Below, piece after piece: positions 6,716 through 13,782 of a stretch of DNA of 29,123 nt. The stretch is from a virus. The stretch is taken from positions 1-29,123 of the IMG/VR virus record IMGVR_UViG_3300025072_000028; one strand, written 5' to 3'. Each line of letters begins with the position of its first letter. The stretch's first letter is position 1. The notes beneath the pieces are model-generated. The model saw only the letters and a list, made by a program, of their open reading frames with translations. It was not told where the DNA came from and made no database searches. A program made the translations under genes and the position numbers.

Positions 6716-7768
6716 ATGACATTTTCTGAAGCTGTAACGAGCGTAACCCGTTCGTATATCGTACCTAAGTGTTACGATACAATTTCAAAGGGTTCACCAG
6801 TCCTAATGAAGCTCTTGCAAAACGCAAAGCCGTGGAAAACTGGAGTAAGTTATGACGTCATAATTAAGTACCAAGATTCTACTAATGGTGGTAACACTGG
6901 TGTAGCTGACAAACTTGATACTGACAGGCAGAACGTACGAACAACAATGAGCTTCAAGCCAAAGATGGCTTACAAGCCTATTGTTATTGCTAACATTGAA
7001 CAAACTCTCAACGAGGGAGATGAAAGAGTTATTGACCTCTTGGAAGCGGAGTTTGATTCACAGGCACAATCTTTGATGCAAGTCATGGCCTCAAACTTGT
7101 GGACTGGAACCGGAGCTGGAAACAGTTGGGATTCAATCTACAATGCCGCTGACGACGCAACAAACTTTGCAACATATGGAACTCTTGCGAGAGCAACATA
7201 TACAACTCTTAATGGATACTACCTAGCATCAGCTGGAGCTTTGACTCTTGCTAAGATGGCTACAGCGTACGACGCGGTATCTATTGGTAACGATAGTCCA
7301 GATATTATCGCTACTACAAAATCAATCTGGTCTACATATGAGTCACTTTTGACTACAACTGTACGAGCTGGATATACACAAAACGGATACCCAAGAATGA
7401 ACGCATTTGGAATGGTATCTGGTTCACAAGCTCTTGCGGGTACGCAAGGTTTTGACGTGTTGTTCTTCCGAGGGACACCAGTTGTTAAAGATGAGCAAGT
7501 TCCATCTGGAAAGATGTTCTTCATTAACACTAACTATTTCGGATTCAAAGGAATCAACATTTCTGGTCTAAAGCAAGTGAACTTTAAGAAGTCTAATGAT
7601 GGAGTACCAGAGGGTGTTCCGGGACGAGTCCCATCAACAAGGGGATTCAACTTCCGTGACATGATGAGTCCAGTAGACCAACTTGCAGAAGTAGGTCACA
7701 TAATCTACGCCGGAAACTTCATTTCAGAAAACCCTCGCCTACAGGGCCAAATGGTAGGTGTAACCTAA
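6716..7768 (+). CDS. Major capsid protein, HK97 fold
   Basis: The 350-residue protein follows the scaffold by 12 bases. The N-terminal helix (MTFSEAVTSVTRSYIVPK), an extended loop region (YDVIIKYQDSTNGGNTG), a long spine-helix region (DLLEAEFDSQAQSLMQVMASNL) and a late segment with FRGTPVVKDEQVPSGKMFF are typical of HK97-like capsid proteins. There the TPVV and GKMFFIN strands belong to the axial/peripheral domains. It would form the icosahedral shell. The start lies in a poly-A context (AAAAAAATG) with no Shine-Dalgarno. Codon use in this gene looks more uniform than its neighbours, as expected for the most abundant virion protein. Confidence 0.9.
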   Translation: MTFSEAVTSVTRSYIVPKCYDTISKGSPVLMKLLQNAKPWKTGVSYDVIIKYQDSTNGGNTGVADKLDTDRQNVRTTMSFKPKMAYKPIVIANIEQTLNEGDERVIDLLEAEFDSQAQSLMQVMASNLWTGTGAGNSWDSIYNAADDATNFATYGTLARATYTTLNGYYLASAGALTLAKMATAYDAVSIGNDSPDIIATTKSIWSTYESLLTTTVRAGYTQNGYPRMNAFGMVSGSQALAGTQGFDVLFFRGTPVVKDEQVPSGKMFFINTNYFGFKGINISGLKQVNFKKSNDGVPEGVPGRVPSTRGFNFRDMMSPVDQLAEVGHIIYAGNFISENPRLQGQMVGVT

Positions 7769-7813
7769 GCCATTAGCGACCAGTAGTATTATTATTCGTT
7801 TAATCATAAAAAT

Positions 7814-7894
7814 ATGAGCGACGAGGAAAACACAACTCCAGAGGAAACCGCTGAAGAAGCGGCTCCAGAAGCGGAGGCTCCAACAGAGGAGTAA
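7814..7894 (+). CDS. Tiny acidic peptide downstream of capsid gene
   Basis: A 26-residue open frame runs from ATG at 7814 to TAA at 7892-7894. The peptide starts MSDEENTTPEETAEEAAPE and contains almost only Glu, Ala, Pro, Thr and Asp. Its composition copies the acidic N-terminal tail of the scaffold-like protein. The start sits in the same A/T-rich context (AAAAATATG) as the neighbouring real genes. It could be a translated micro-protein, a fragment left from a duplication of the scaffold tail, or chance. I cannot tell which, but its coding-like composition is notable. Confidence 0.45.
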   Translation: MSDEENTTPEETAEEAAPEAEAPTEE

Positions 7895-7909
7895 AAATTA
7901 TTCAATTAA

Positions 7910-7922
7910 GTGCAGTATGCAC
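7910..7922 (+). repeat. Perfect short palindrome GTGCA-gta-TGCAC
   Basis: In the gap between capsid and decoration genes, GTGCA (7910-7914) and TGCAC (7918-7922) flank three bases. It contains CAGTATGCA (7913-7921), also found in the terminase/portal gap (3869-3877). Confidence 0.4.
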
Positions 7923-7963
7923 GAATAGACAGAGGTTAAGAGCTGAAGTCTGAAAACAATTAT

Positions 7964-8662
7964 ATGAACCAAGTAACATTTCAAAACGTAAAGGACACAA
8001 CAACATCACCACAATTCAATGTGGGTCAGAGAGGTCAAACTCCAGATGGACGTGAGTTCGTTTACGTTAAGTCAGCTAGTGAGGCTATATCAGTAGGAAT
8101 GGCAGTCGTTCCAGACACTGTTGTTGCTGTTGATACAGTTTCATCTAGTGACGACGCTTTAGAGCGAACAGTTTACATTACCAAAGCATCAGCCGGATGG
8201 ACAGTAGGTCGATTCGCAGAGGCATGGGTATATGTGGACGCTGGTACTGGTGTGGGACAAGCTGGACGTATTAAGACTAATACAACCGACACACTAGAAC
8301 TTTATCCAGAATTTGCTTTCGGTACAGACTTGTCTGTTGCTGACAGTGATATTACAATCCGCGAGCCGTGGAGTGTTGAGAAATCAGCTGTAACATCAGA
8401 AATTCAAGGATGTGTTGGTATTGCGCAAGTAGCAATCGCCAGCGGTTCTTACGGATGGGTGCAAACCCGTGGTGTTGGTGTAGCTTTGGCTGGTGAAGCC
8501 CTAACTGTTGGAGCCGCGTTTGAAACCGGTGATGACACAGAGGGAACAGTCCACAAAGCTGTAACAGCTAAAGGAGCATTTGATGGCCAAACTTTGGGTT
8601 ACTGTCTCGTCGCTAACGCGTCAGCAGATACTAACGCACTTGTTTGGATTAACATTGAATAG
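7964..8662 (+). CDS. Head decoration / capsid-stabilising protein (putative)
   Basis: The 232-residue protein is predicted to be almost all beta, with no membrane segment. After an N-terminal NVGQRGQTPDGREFVYVK stretch come repeated beta-strand and glycine patterns. Near the C-terminus, SYGWVQTRGVGVALAGEALTVGAA resembles the strand pattern (yGwVq-rG) common in phage capsid decoration and head-fibre proteins. It follows the major capsid gene, the usual site for such a gene. Decoration proteins sit on the shell surface and stabilise it after DNA filling. The name is by pattern and position, and I cannot confirm the exact family. Confidence 0.7.
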   Translation: MNQVTFQNVKDTTTSPQFNVGQRGQTPDGREFVYVKSASEAISVGMAVVPDTVVAVDTVSSSDDALERTVYITKASAGWTVGRFAEAWVYVDAGTGVGQAGRIKTNTTDTLELYPEFAFGTDLSVADSDITIREPWSVEKSAVTSEIQGCVGIAQVAIASGSYGWVQTRGVGVALAGEALTVGAAFETGDDTEGTVHKAVTAKGAFDGQTLGYCLVANASADTNALVWINIE

Positions 8663-8779
8663 TTGATTCTTGCTATAGCCCTTTAAGCATCCAACGTATT
8701 TAGAGGGCTATATGCAGTATTTAACTGCTATCTGGGAACGGCGAAGCCTAGATATTTATCAATCTAATCATTTATTACA
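8663..8779 (+). promoter_or_regulatory. Structured gap with tandem hairpins
   Basis: This 117-base gap can form at least two consecutive stems: TATAGCCCT (8674-8682) with AGGGCTATA (8704-8712), a perfect 9-bp stem with 21-base loop, then GCAGT (8714-8718) with ACTGC (8724-8728) around ATTTA. A third, wobble-containing stem CTGGG/CCTAG follows (8731-8750). No T-run follows either main stem, so a simple terminator is unlikely. The arrangement suggests an RNA element or processing site between the highly expressed head genes and the fibre block. Confidence 0.45.
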
Positions 8780-9340
8780 ATGAATGAATCAGATTACAAG
8801 ATAGTTCGTATAACGAACATCACAGACTTTGATTTCACTGGAGAACTGGGCGCGCGCTATGCCGGCCGCGACTTCTTCGTACCAGCTGGTGGATCTTTAT
8901 TAACCCCATTAACTGTGGGAAACCATCTTGCTACTCACCTCGCAAGACAGATAATGCTTCGCGGCGCACCGGTCAGAGATGGCGGGGAAACCGACGGAAA
9001 AGGCTCTGACAGACCTCTTTGGGACGACTCTCGTATTGACGAGTTAAAGTCTCAAATAATGAAAGAAGTCTATGAGGAGGAGAAGAAAGCCCCTCAAACC
9101 GAGGGCGAAAGGATGGCCGCTAAAGTTGATGAATTAAATAAAGAAGTAGAGCCAGAGGACGCTGTAGGCGGAAATATAGATGCTTCAGCGATAACACCAG
9201 TGGAGGAAACCAATTCGGCACCTGTTTATCAAGATAAGGCGGAGGTTATTAGTGCATTGAAAGATAAGGGAATTTCTTTTGACGCAAGGGGAAGTAAAGC
9301 GACACTTGAAAAACTTTTGACCCAAACCGAAGCAGAGTAG
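8780..9340 (+). CDS. Virion-associated protein with C-terminal HeH/LEM-like domain
   Basis: The 186-residue protein has two recognisable parts. Residues about 5-62 (TDFDFTGELGARYAGRDFFV, PAGGS, HLATHLARQIMLRGAP) match a small domain often seen next to phage head genes, with a pattern of TDxDFTG, a PAGGS turn, and an AxHLA helix. A charged linker follows. Residues about 148-183 (KAEVISALKDKGISFDARGS, then KATLEKLL) match the HeH/LEM-type helix-extended-helix pattern. This fold often binds DNA or proteins in phage head-associated and Rho-N-like proteins. Its role is probably in head completion or head-tail contact, but is not proven. Confidence 0.6.
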   Translation: MNESDYKIVRITNITDFDFTGELGARYAGRDFFVPAGGSLLTPLTVGNHLATHLARQIMLRGAPVRDGGETDGKGSDRPLWDDSRIDELKSQIMKEVYEEEKKAPQTEGERMAAKVDELNKEVEPEDAVGGNIDASAITPVEETNSAPVYQDKAEVISALKDKGISFDARGSKATLEKLLTQTEAE

Positions 9341-9508
9341 ATGGTAGCCGGGTTATTTAGGAATTGCGTAACGAAGATGCGCGGTGTCACAACCGCACCC
9401 GGCGTTGATTGTATGAGAAAGATTAAACTTACAAAAGGTAAATACGCTTTAATTGATATGGCTATTTCAGCTATTAAGAAATATAAACAATTACAATGGA
9501 GCGTTTAG
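9341..9508 (+). pseudogene. Truncated HNH/AP2-like endonuclease fragment
   Basis: A 55-codon frame runs from ATG at 9341 to TAG at 9508, overlapping the next gene by 13 bases. The last 31 residues, from an internal ATG at 9413, read MRKIKLTKGKYALID and then KKYKQLQWSV. This matches the N-terminal KI-LT-GK-ALVD signature that opens many phage HNH homing endonucleases with AP2-type DNA-binding domains, where a W-rich segment follows. The catalytic part is absent, so it is probably a remnant or a stand-alone stub. The first 24 codons coincide with the RNA-like fold at 9347-9403 and may not be coding. Confidence 0.45.
9347..9403 (+). ncRNA. Three-helix tRNA-like fold, unassigned
   Basis: GCCGGGT (9347-9353) pairs perfectly with ACCCGGC (9397-9403). 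Inside, GCGGT (9381-9385) pairs with ACCGC (9392-9396), stacked directly on the outer stem. TGCGT (9365-9369) pairs, with wobbles, with ATGC plus the next G around a seven-base loop AACGAAG. The layout recalls a tRNA acceptor, anticodon and T arm without a D arm. It lacks the T-loop consensus, U33 and CCA, so I do not call it a tRNA. It could be a degenerate tRNA or a cis-acting RNA element. Confidence 0.3.
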
Positions 9509-10020
9509 ATGAAGAAAAATTTGATACTCTAAAAGAGCTTGCTGACCTACAAGGCAACATAGCTCTTGGTCGTGCCGAGTTAAAGAAATTAAAGGAAACG
9601 ACAGAGGAGTATATGGTAATCCGCGAAGAACAAGCGGAGGGCCGAGTTATTAAGGTTTTGAACGAGAGCCGTAGTGCGTTAGAAGAAACAACAACTAACC
9701 ATAAAGAGCTTGCTGGCTATAACAGCGAGCTAAAGGCTTACGCTAATGAGTTAAGTGTTCTTGCTATAGATATTACGACTCTTTTCCAAGACTTTAATAA
9801 GAGAATGGATCAAGCTGATAAAGATTTAGAGGAGGGTAGAAAGCTAGTCTCCGAGACAGTAAAGGAATTAAAGGTGGAGACTGTAAGAGTAAGAGAAGAT
9901 AGAAAGCAGTTGGAGCGTGAAAAAGCTCAACTTAGAAAACAAGCCAAACTTATTAAGGATAGAGAGGCTATGCTTAAACGAGACTTTGACGAATTAAGAA
10001 AATTAAAAGCTAATAAATAA
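9496..10020 (+). CDS. Coiled-coil protein
   Basis: The 174-residue product is almost entirely alpha-helical and highly charged. Heptad-like patterns of Leu, Ile and Val run through both ends, for example LKELADLQGNIALGRAELKK and REDRKQLEREKAQLRKQAK. There is no signal peptide and no membrane segment. I do not recognise the family. It lies in the block of genes before the fibres and resembles in style the coiled-coil protein at 10348-10827. Such proteins can be fibre-assembly factors, trimeric stalks or minor virion parts. The start at 9496 overlaps the preceding fragment and lies in ACAATTACAATG, with no Shine-Dalgarno. Confidence 0.7.
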   Translation: MERLDEEKFDTLKELADLQGNIALGRAELKKLKETTEEYMVIREEQAEGRVIKVLNESRSALEETTTNHKELAGYNSELKAYANELSVLAIDITTLFQDFNKRMDQADKDLEEGRKLVSETVKELKVETVRVREDRKQLEREKAQLRKQAKLIKDREAMLKRDFDELRKLKANK

Positions 10021-10025
10021 TTATT

Positions 10026-10343
10026 ATGGCAGATTTACAAGGAATTATTGCACCAGTATCAAATGCAAATACACCATCAATAGCAAGCTCTACAACAGCG
10101 CTTGCGGCTAATCCGGCTAGAGGCGCGTGGATGATTCAAAACCTAAATGGCGCAAACCCTTTGTTTGTGAACTTAGGAGGGACCGCTTCAACGACAGTAT
10201 TTCATGTCGTATTAAAGCCCGGAAGTGGAAATGATGATGGTTTGGGTGGAAGTTTTGCACAAGAAAACGGGGTTATCTTTACTGGAGCTGTGACTGTTGC
10301 TGGGACTTCACCACGCTATACAGTTACAGAATTAACTAAATAG
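10026..10343 (+). CDS. Small beta-rich virion-associated protein
   Basis: The 105-residue protein has an Ala/Ser-rich start, then a beta pattern NPARGAWMIQNLNGANPLFV, a Gly-rich loop (KPGSGNDDGLGGS) and VAGTSPRYTVTELT at the end. This layout recurs in small structural proteins of tailed phages near fibre or decoration genes, where NPAR-IQN-NPL-VN strands build a compact sandwich. No enzymatic motif is seen. Start context TAATTATTATG. It sits between two coiled-coil genes, which suggests a common complex, for example a fibre attachment or head-surface piece. The exact function is unknown. Confidence 0.65.
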   Translation: MADLQGIIAPVSNANTPSIASSTTALAANPARGAWMIQNLNGANPLFVNLGGTASTTVFHVVLKPGSGNDDGLGGSFAQENGVIFTGAVTVAGTSPRYTVTELTK

Positions 10344-10347
10344 AAAC

Positions 10348-10827
10348 ATGATTGAACAACCAGCACCAAACCCGAAAATCTCTGATAATGTAAAAAAGAA
10401 TGATGCTATTGTTAGGGATAAAATCACAGTGAATGAAGCCGAAGTAAAGCGTTTGGGTGGCATAATTAGGTCATCTAAATACGAAATCGGTGAATTAAAT
10501 AAGCAACACCAAGCAATTAAGGAGGATATTCTTAATGCAAATAAAGAGAAAATTACAGCTAAAGCGGAAGTAGAAAAGCTTGATGGCGACGCAAAGAGAG
10601 CTTTGATTACTGTTACAGAGCTTCAAAAAACGGAAGCTGAACTTAAAGAGAAGTTTGACGCGCGCGAGGAGAAGATAAGTGAAAAGGAAAAACAATTAAT
10701 TCAAAGGGAGAAGTTTCTTTCTGAAAATGAGAAAGCAATAAGGGAGGCAAAAACTGAAATAGACGCTGTGCTTGAAAGTATAAAAAAGAAAAAAGAAGCG
10801 CTAACTGAAGCATTAAGTAAAATATAA
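10348..10827 (+). CDS. Coiled-coil protein, second copy of type
   Basis: The 159-residue product is highly charged and alpha-helical from about residue 20 to the end, with stretches such as EEKISEKEKQLIQREKFLSE and a Lys/Glu-rich C-terminus. It resembles the 9496-10020 product in length, charge and the KQLIQRE- or KLIKDRE-type segment, so they could be diverged duplicates. That is only a visual impression. No membrane segment or signal peptide is seen. It ends one base before the next ATG, and the first fibre protein starts immediately, which suggests co-translation and a role in fibre assembly or attachment. Confidence 0.7.
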   Translation: MIEQPAPNPKISDNVKKNDAIVRDKITVNEAEVKRLGGIIRSSKYEIGELNKQHQAIKEDILNANKEKITAKAEVEKLDGDAKRALITVTELQKTEAELKEKFDAREEKISEKEKQLIQREKFLSENEKAIREAKTEIDAVLESIKKKKEALTEALSKI

Positions 10828-10828
10828 A

Positions 10829-12565
10829 ATGGAAGTAGTACAACCCGGAGCCGGAGGATTAACAATAGGAGATGAAGTGACTGATGGAACAATCGGTTCT
10901 GTCCTCTTTATTGATGGTGCCGGCCTCTTGGGTGAGGACAATTCTAACTTTTTTTGGGACGATTCAAATAACCGACTAGGGATAGGTAATGCTATTCCTT
11001 CAACAGCTTTAGAAGTAACAGGCACAATTTTAGGTACAACAATTCAAGGAGCTAATGTTACTTCGGGAGCTAACCCTGGACACACTCACACTAATACAAG
11101 CGTTAGTGGTTTTTTAGTAGATGATGCAGATGACACTACTACTGGCAGAATAACGTCAGCAGGACTTACTACATCAGAAGACATATTAACAACAACAAAC
11201 GACAGTGATGATATAGGAGCAGAAGCTACCAGATTTGCAGACTTCTACCCAAGCACTGTCAGGAGTCTCAAATTTGAAAACACAGGTTCTACTGTTAATC
11301 TAACCACTGGAGCAACCGCAAACTATACTGGTGTTATACGGGGAGATACATCTTCTAGTCCAGGAACGGTGAATATAAACATAGACACCGTTAATGATAA
11401 AACCCCCTCTATTTGGATGGGTTATGCAAATACAGATGTGGCTAATGATGTAATGACAATAACAGCAAGTAGTTTAGGTTGTATCATATTAGGTAGTGTG
11501 TCTGATTATGTAAACGGGGCGCAAGGTGGTGCTTCGTCACTTATAGCGAATGATGTAAACTCTGCAATTATAGGCACCGCTTTTGTGGGTGGAGAATTTG
11601 GTGGTGGTACTAAAAGCACAGCGACAATAACTTCATCTGGTAGGGGTTCCTTGGTGGTAGGTACTTGTGGTTCGCAAGGTGACTTCTGTATTAGTGGTTG
11701 TTTGGGAGAAAACAATACGACAGCTATGACAGTATCTGGTGATGGTTCTATGAAAGTTGGTCATATACAAACAGCGACTGGTGCGGAGGGGCACATAGCT
11801 AACTCTACTGTAAGTGGAAGTGGCTCTCTTTCAGTATCAAGAATTATTAGGGGAAATGAGGTGGTGAGTGGTGGTGGTTCACTTTCGGTTGGATATTACG
11901 ATATGACAGCAAACACTATTGGTCTTACTCATTCAGGTATAGGTTCTCTTGCTGTCATTAACGCCCAAAACGATTACGACAACATACTTAGTGGTAATGG
12001 AAGTTTGCTTGTAGGAACAGCAGAAGGAGCCCCCATTTTAAAAAATACTGGAAATGGTAGTTTCGCAATAGGGGAAGCTATAGGTAGTAATGTGATGGTA
12101 ACAGCTAACAACGCTATTCAATTAGGAGAGGGTACAAACGCTGTTGCAGAATCTATGCAGATTCTAAACAACCTCTCAATGAGAGGAACGGGAGATATAT
12201 GGCATGATGGTGATGATGTGGGTTCAGTTTACGGAGAAGGACAGGATGCAGAAATAATTTACAATGGAACTAATTTAGTTATTGACCCAGATTTAGTAGG
12301 TTCTGGTAGGGTTTACATAGGAGCAACAGGGGATGATGACCTACTCTTGAACGATATTGAAATAGATGGAGACTTAAACCACGATGGAACAAACATAGGC
12401 TTCTACGGCACAGCACCAGCCGCACAGTCGGCAGCTTACACGAGAAATGCTACTATTGTAGAAGATAGAACATTATTAGCCTCTGCAAGTGCTACGACAT
12501 TAAACAACAACAATGTCTTAGCGGCATTGATTGCAGATTTACAAGCAATAGGTATATTAGGATAA
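10829..12565 (+). CDS. Tail fibre / adhesin with beta-solenoid repeats
   Basis: The 578-residue protein is rich in Gly, Ser, Thr and Asn. Near the N-terminus FFWDDSNNRLGIGNAIP and ALEVTGTI form the familiar entry motif of phage fibre and chaperoned adhesin proteins. From about residue 265 to 425, short SG-GSL-V units (GRGSLVV, GDGSMKV, GSGSLSV, GGGSLSV, GIGSLAV, GNGSLLV, GNGSFAIG) recur about every 18-33 residues, suggesting a beta-solenoid. The C-terminal segment GFYGTAPAAQ through LAALIADLQAIGIL is a motif often found at the end of phage fibre subunits. It probably trimerises and contacts the host surface. Confidence 0.78.
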   Translation: MEVVQPGAGGLTIGDEVTDGTIGSVLFIDGAGLLGEDNSNFFWDDSNNRLGIGNAIPSTALEVTGTILGTTIQGANVTSGANPGHTHTNTSVSGFLVDDADDTTTGRITSAGLTTSEDILTTTNDSDDIGAEATRFADFYPSTVRSLKFENTGSTVNLTTGATANYTGVIRGDTSSSPGTVNINIDTVNDKTPSIWMGYANTDVANDVMTITASSLGCIILGSVSDYVNGAQGGASSLIANDVNSAIIGTAFVGGEFGGGTKSTATITSSGRGSLVVGTCGSQGDFCISGCLGENNTTAMTVSGDGSMKVGHIQTATGAEGHIANSTVSGSGSLSVSRIIRGNEVVSGGGSLSVGYYDMTANTIGLTHSGIGSLAVINAQNDYDNILSGNGSLLVGTAEGAPILKNTGNGSFAIGEAIGSNVMVTANNAIQLGEGTNAVAESMQILNNLSMRGTGDIWHDGDDVGSVYGEGQDAEIIYNGTNLVIDPDLVGSGRVYIGATGDDDLLLNDIEIDGDLNHDGTNIGFYGTAPAAQSAAYTRNATIVEDRTLLASASATTLNNNNVLAALIADLQAIGILG

Positions 12566-12566
12566 T

Positions 12567-12848
12567 ATGGAAGATAAAAAGATACCAACAAAAACAGAAG
12601 TAAAGTTTAAAAAACTTAAAAAGCCTGTAGACATACAATATCCAGGAGGTAATGTTCCTACCTTATATGTGGAGGAGGTTACAACGTTAATAAAAGACAT
12701 TGATGGCGTAGAAAGAAAAGTAGATGTGACAGAAATACCCGTTCATAAAGAACCCATGACAGGGGGTCTTGATGCCCACGTTCTCAGACTTGAACAAGAA
12801 ATTCTGGCTGTAAAAGCACGGAAGAAAGAGCTAGAAGATTTAATATGA
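12567..12848 (+). CDS. Small coiled-coil-ended protein in fibre cluster
   Basis: The 93-residue protein has a basic start (KTEVKFKKLKKPVDIQYPGG), a middle beta-like region (TLYVEEVTTLIKDIDGVERK) and a C-terminal helix with heptad pattern (HVLRLEQEILAVKARKKELE). I do not recognise the family. It begins one base after the previous stop (TAATATGG) and overlaps the next start by ATGA, so translation of three genes is likely coupled. Size and place suggest a fibre chaperone, connector or minor structural subunit, but there is no direct evidence. Confidence 0.6.
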   Translation: MEDKKIPTKTEVKFKKLKKPVDIQYPGGNVPTLYVEEVTTLIKDIDGVERKVDVTEIPVHKEPMTGGLDAHVLRLEQEILAVKARKKELEDLI

Positions 12849-13774
12849 CTGACGCAATAAGGGACAATAATCATAGGCCGGTATTGATAGGAACATCCTA
12901 TGTGGATGGCGTTACTCCTGTTCCTATTGCTTTAGACGCTTCAAACCAAATGCTTGTAGATAAGACGAGTCATGCCTCTGATTTAGTTGGTCATTGGAAG
13001 TTTGATGAGGCGGCGGGAACTACAGCAGACGATTCTTCTCTTAGTGAATTAGATGGAACAATTATAGCTGACAATGTAACTCTTGATGGTTCTGATTTTA
13101 CTTTTGATAATGTAGATGTAGAGTATAAAGTACGCGCAACTGGTACAGTAGATAAGTTTGAATCTGGAGATATGACTTGGAGTACTTGGATAACGCCAAC
13201 AAATGTCTTAGCTTCTCAATATATCTGGTGCAAATATAATGTAAGATTTTCACTTAATGGAAGTAACCACGTGAGATTTGCTTGTGGCAGAATGACTGAC
13301 TCTGGTGGTCCAACTTATGATACTGACGCTATTCTTGCTATGGAAAACGATACAGAATATCACTTAGTTGGTCAGTACCACCCAGACCCAGTTGGTGGAA
13401 ATGGATATATAAACTTGTATGTAGATGGAGTATTACAAGATACTAAAAATATAGGTGCTCTAGAAATATGGACAGGTTATGGAAACAAAGATTTACAATG
13501 GGGAAATTCAAATCATGGTTCTGCAGTTCCATATGAGGGCAAGATAAGAGAATCAAGAATATATAAACGACTACTTACGGAGACAGAAATAGGAGAATTG
13601 TACGCTAACGATACAGCGGTGATTACACCTGTAACCGCATCTTTGACCGGAAACGCCTCGCGCGACAATAACCACGTCCCAGTAATGATGGCAGTAGATT
13701 CAACAGATGCAACAAAAAAGTTACCTGTATATGTTAATCCAGATACAGGAGCAGTATTAATAGAAACTAATTAA
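12845..13774 (+). CDS. LamG-domain adhesin flanked by two copies of an RDxNHVPV module
   Basis: The 309-residue protein has a LamG/concanavalin A-like domain at about residues 45-256, opening with LVGHWKFDEAAGTTADDSS and closing with the INLYVDGVLQD strand and an RIYKRLLTETEIGELY helix. Such domains bind glycans. A short module appears at both ends: DAIRDNNHRPVLIGTS near the start and ASRDNNHVPVMMAVDSTDA near the end. The same module opens the next gene. It may be a docking or trimerisation unit. The start overlaps the upstream stop (ATGA). Confidence 0.75.
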   Translation: MTDAIRDNNHRPVLIGTSYVDGVTPVPIALDASNQMLVDKTSHASDLVGHWKFDEAAGTTADDSSLSELDGTIIADNVTLDGSDFTFDNVDVEYKVRATGTVDKFESGDMTWSTWITPTNVLASQYIWCKYNVRFSLNGSNHVRFACGRMTDSGGPTYDTDAILAMENDTEYHLVGQYHPDPVGGNGYINLYVDGVLQDTKNIGALEIWTGYGNKDLQWGNSNHGSAVPYEGKIRESRIYKRLLTETEIGELYANDTAVITPVTASLTGNASRDNNHVPVMMAVDSTDATKKLPVYVNPDTGAVLIETN

Positions 13775-13782
13775 TAATTATT

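Noticed and set aside
7219-7530. 103-codon minus-strand frame opposite the capsid gene
   Set aside because: It is a shadow frame of the capsid gene with no independent support.
9347-9403. A true tRNA gene
   Set aside because: There is no D arm, T-loop consensus, U33 or CCA, and it is only 57 bases. I kept it only as an unassigned tRNA-like fold.
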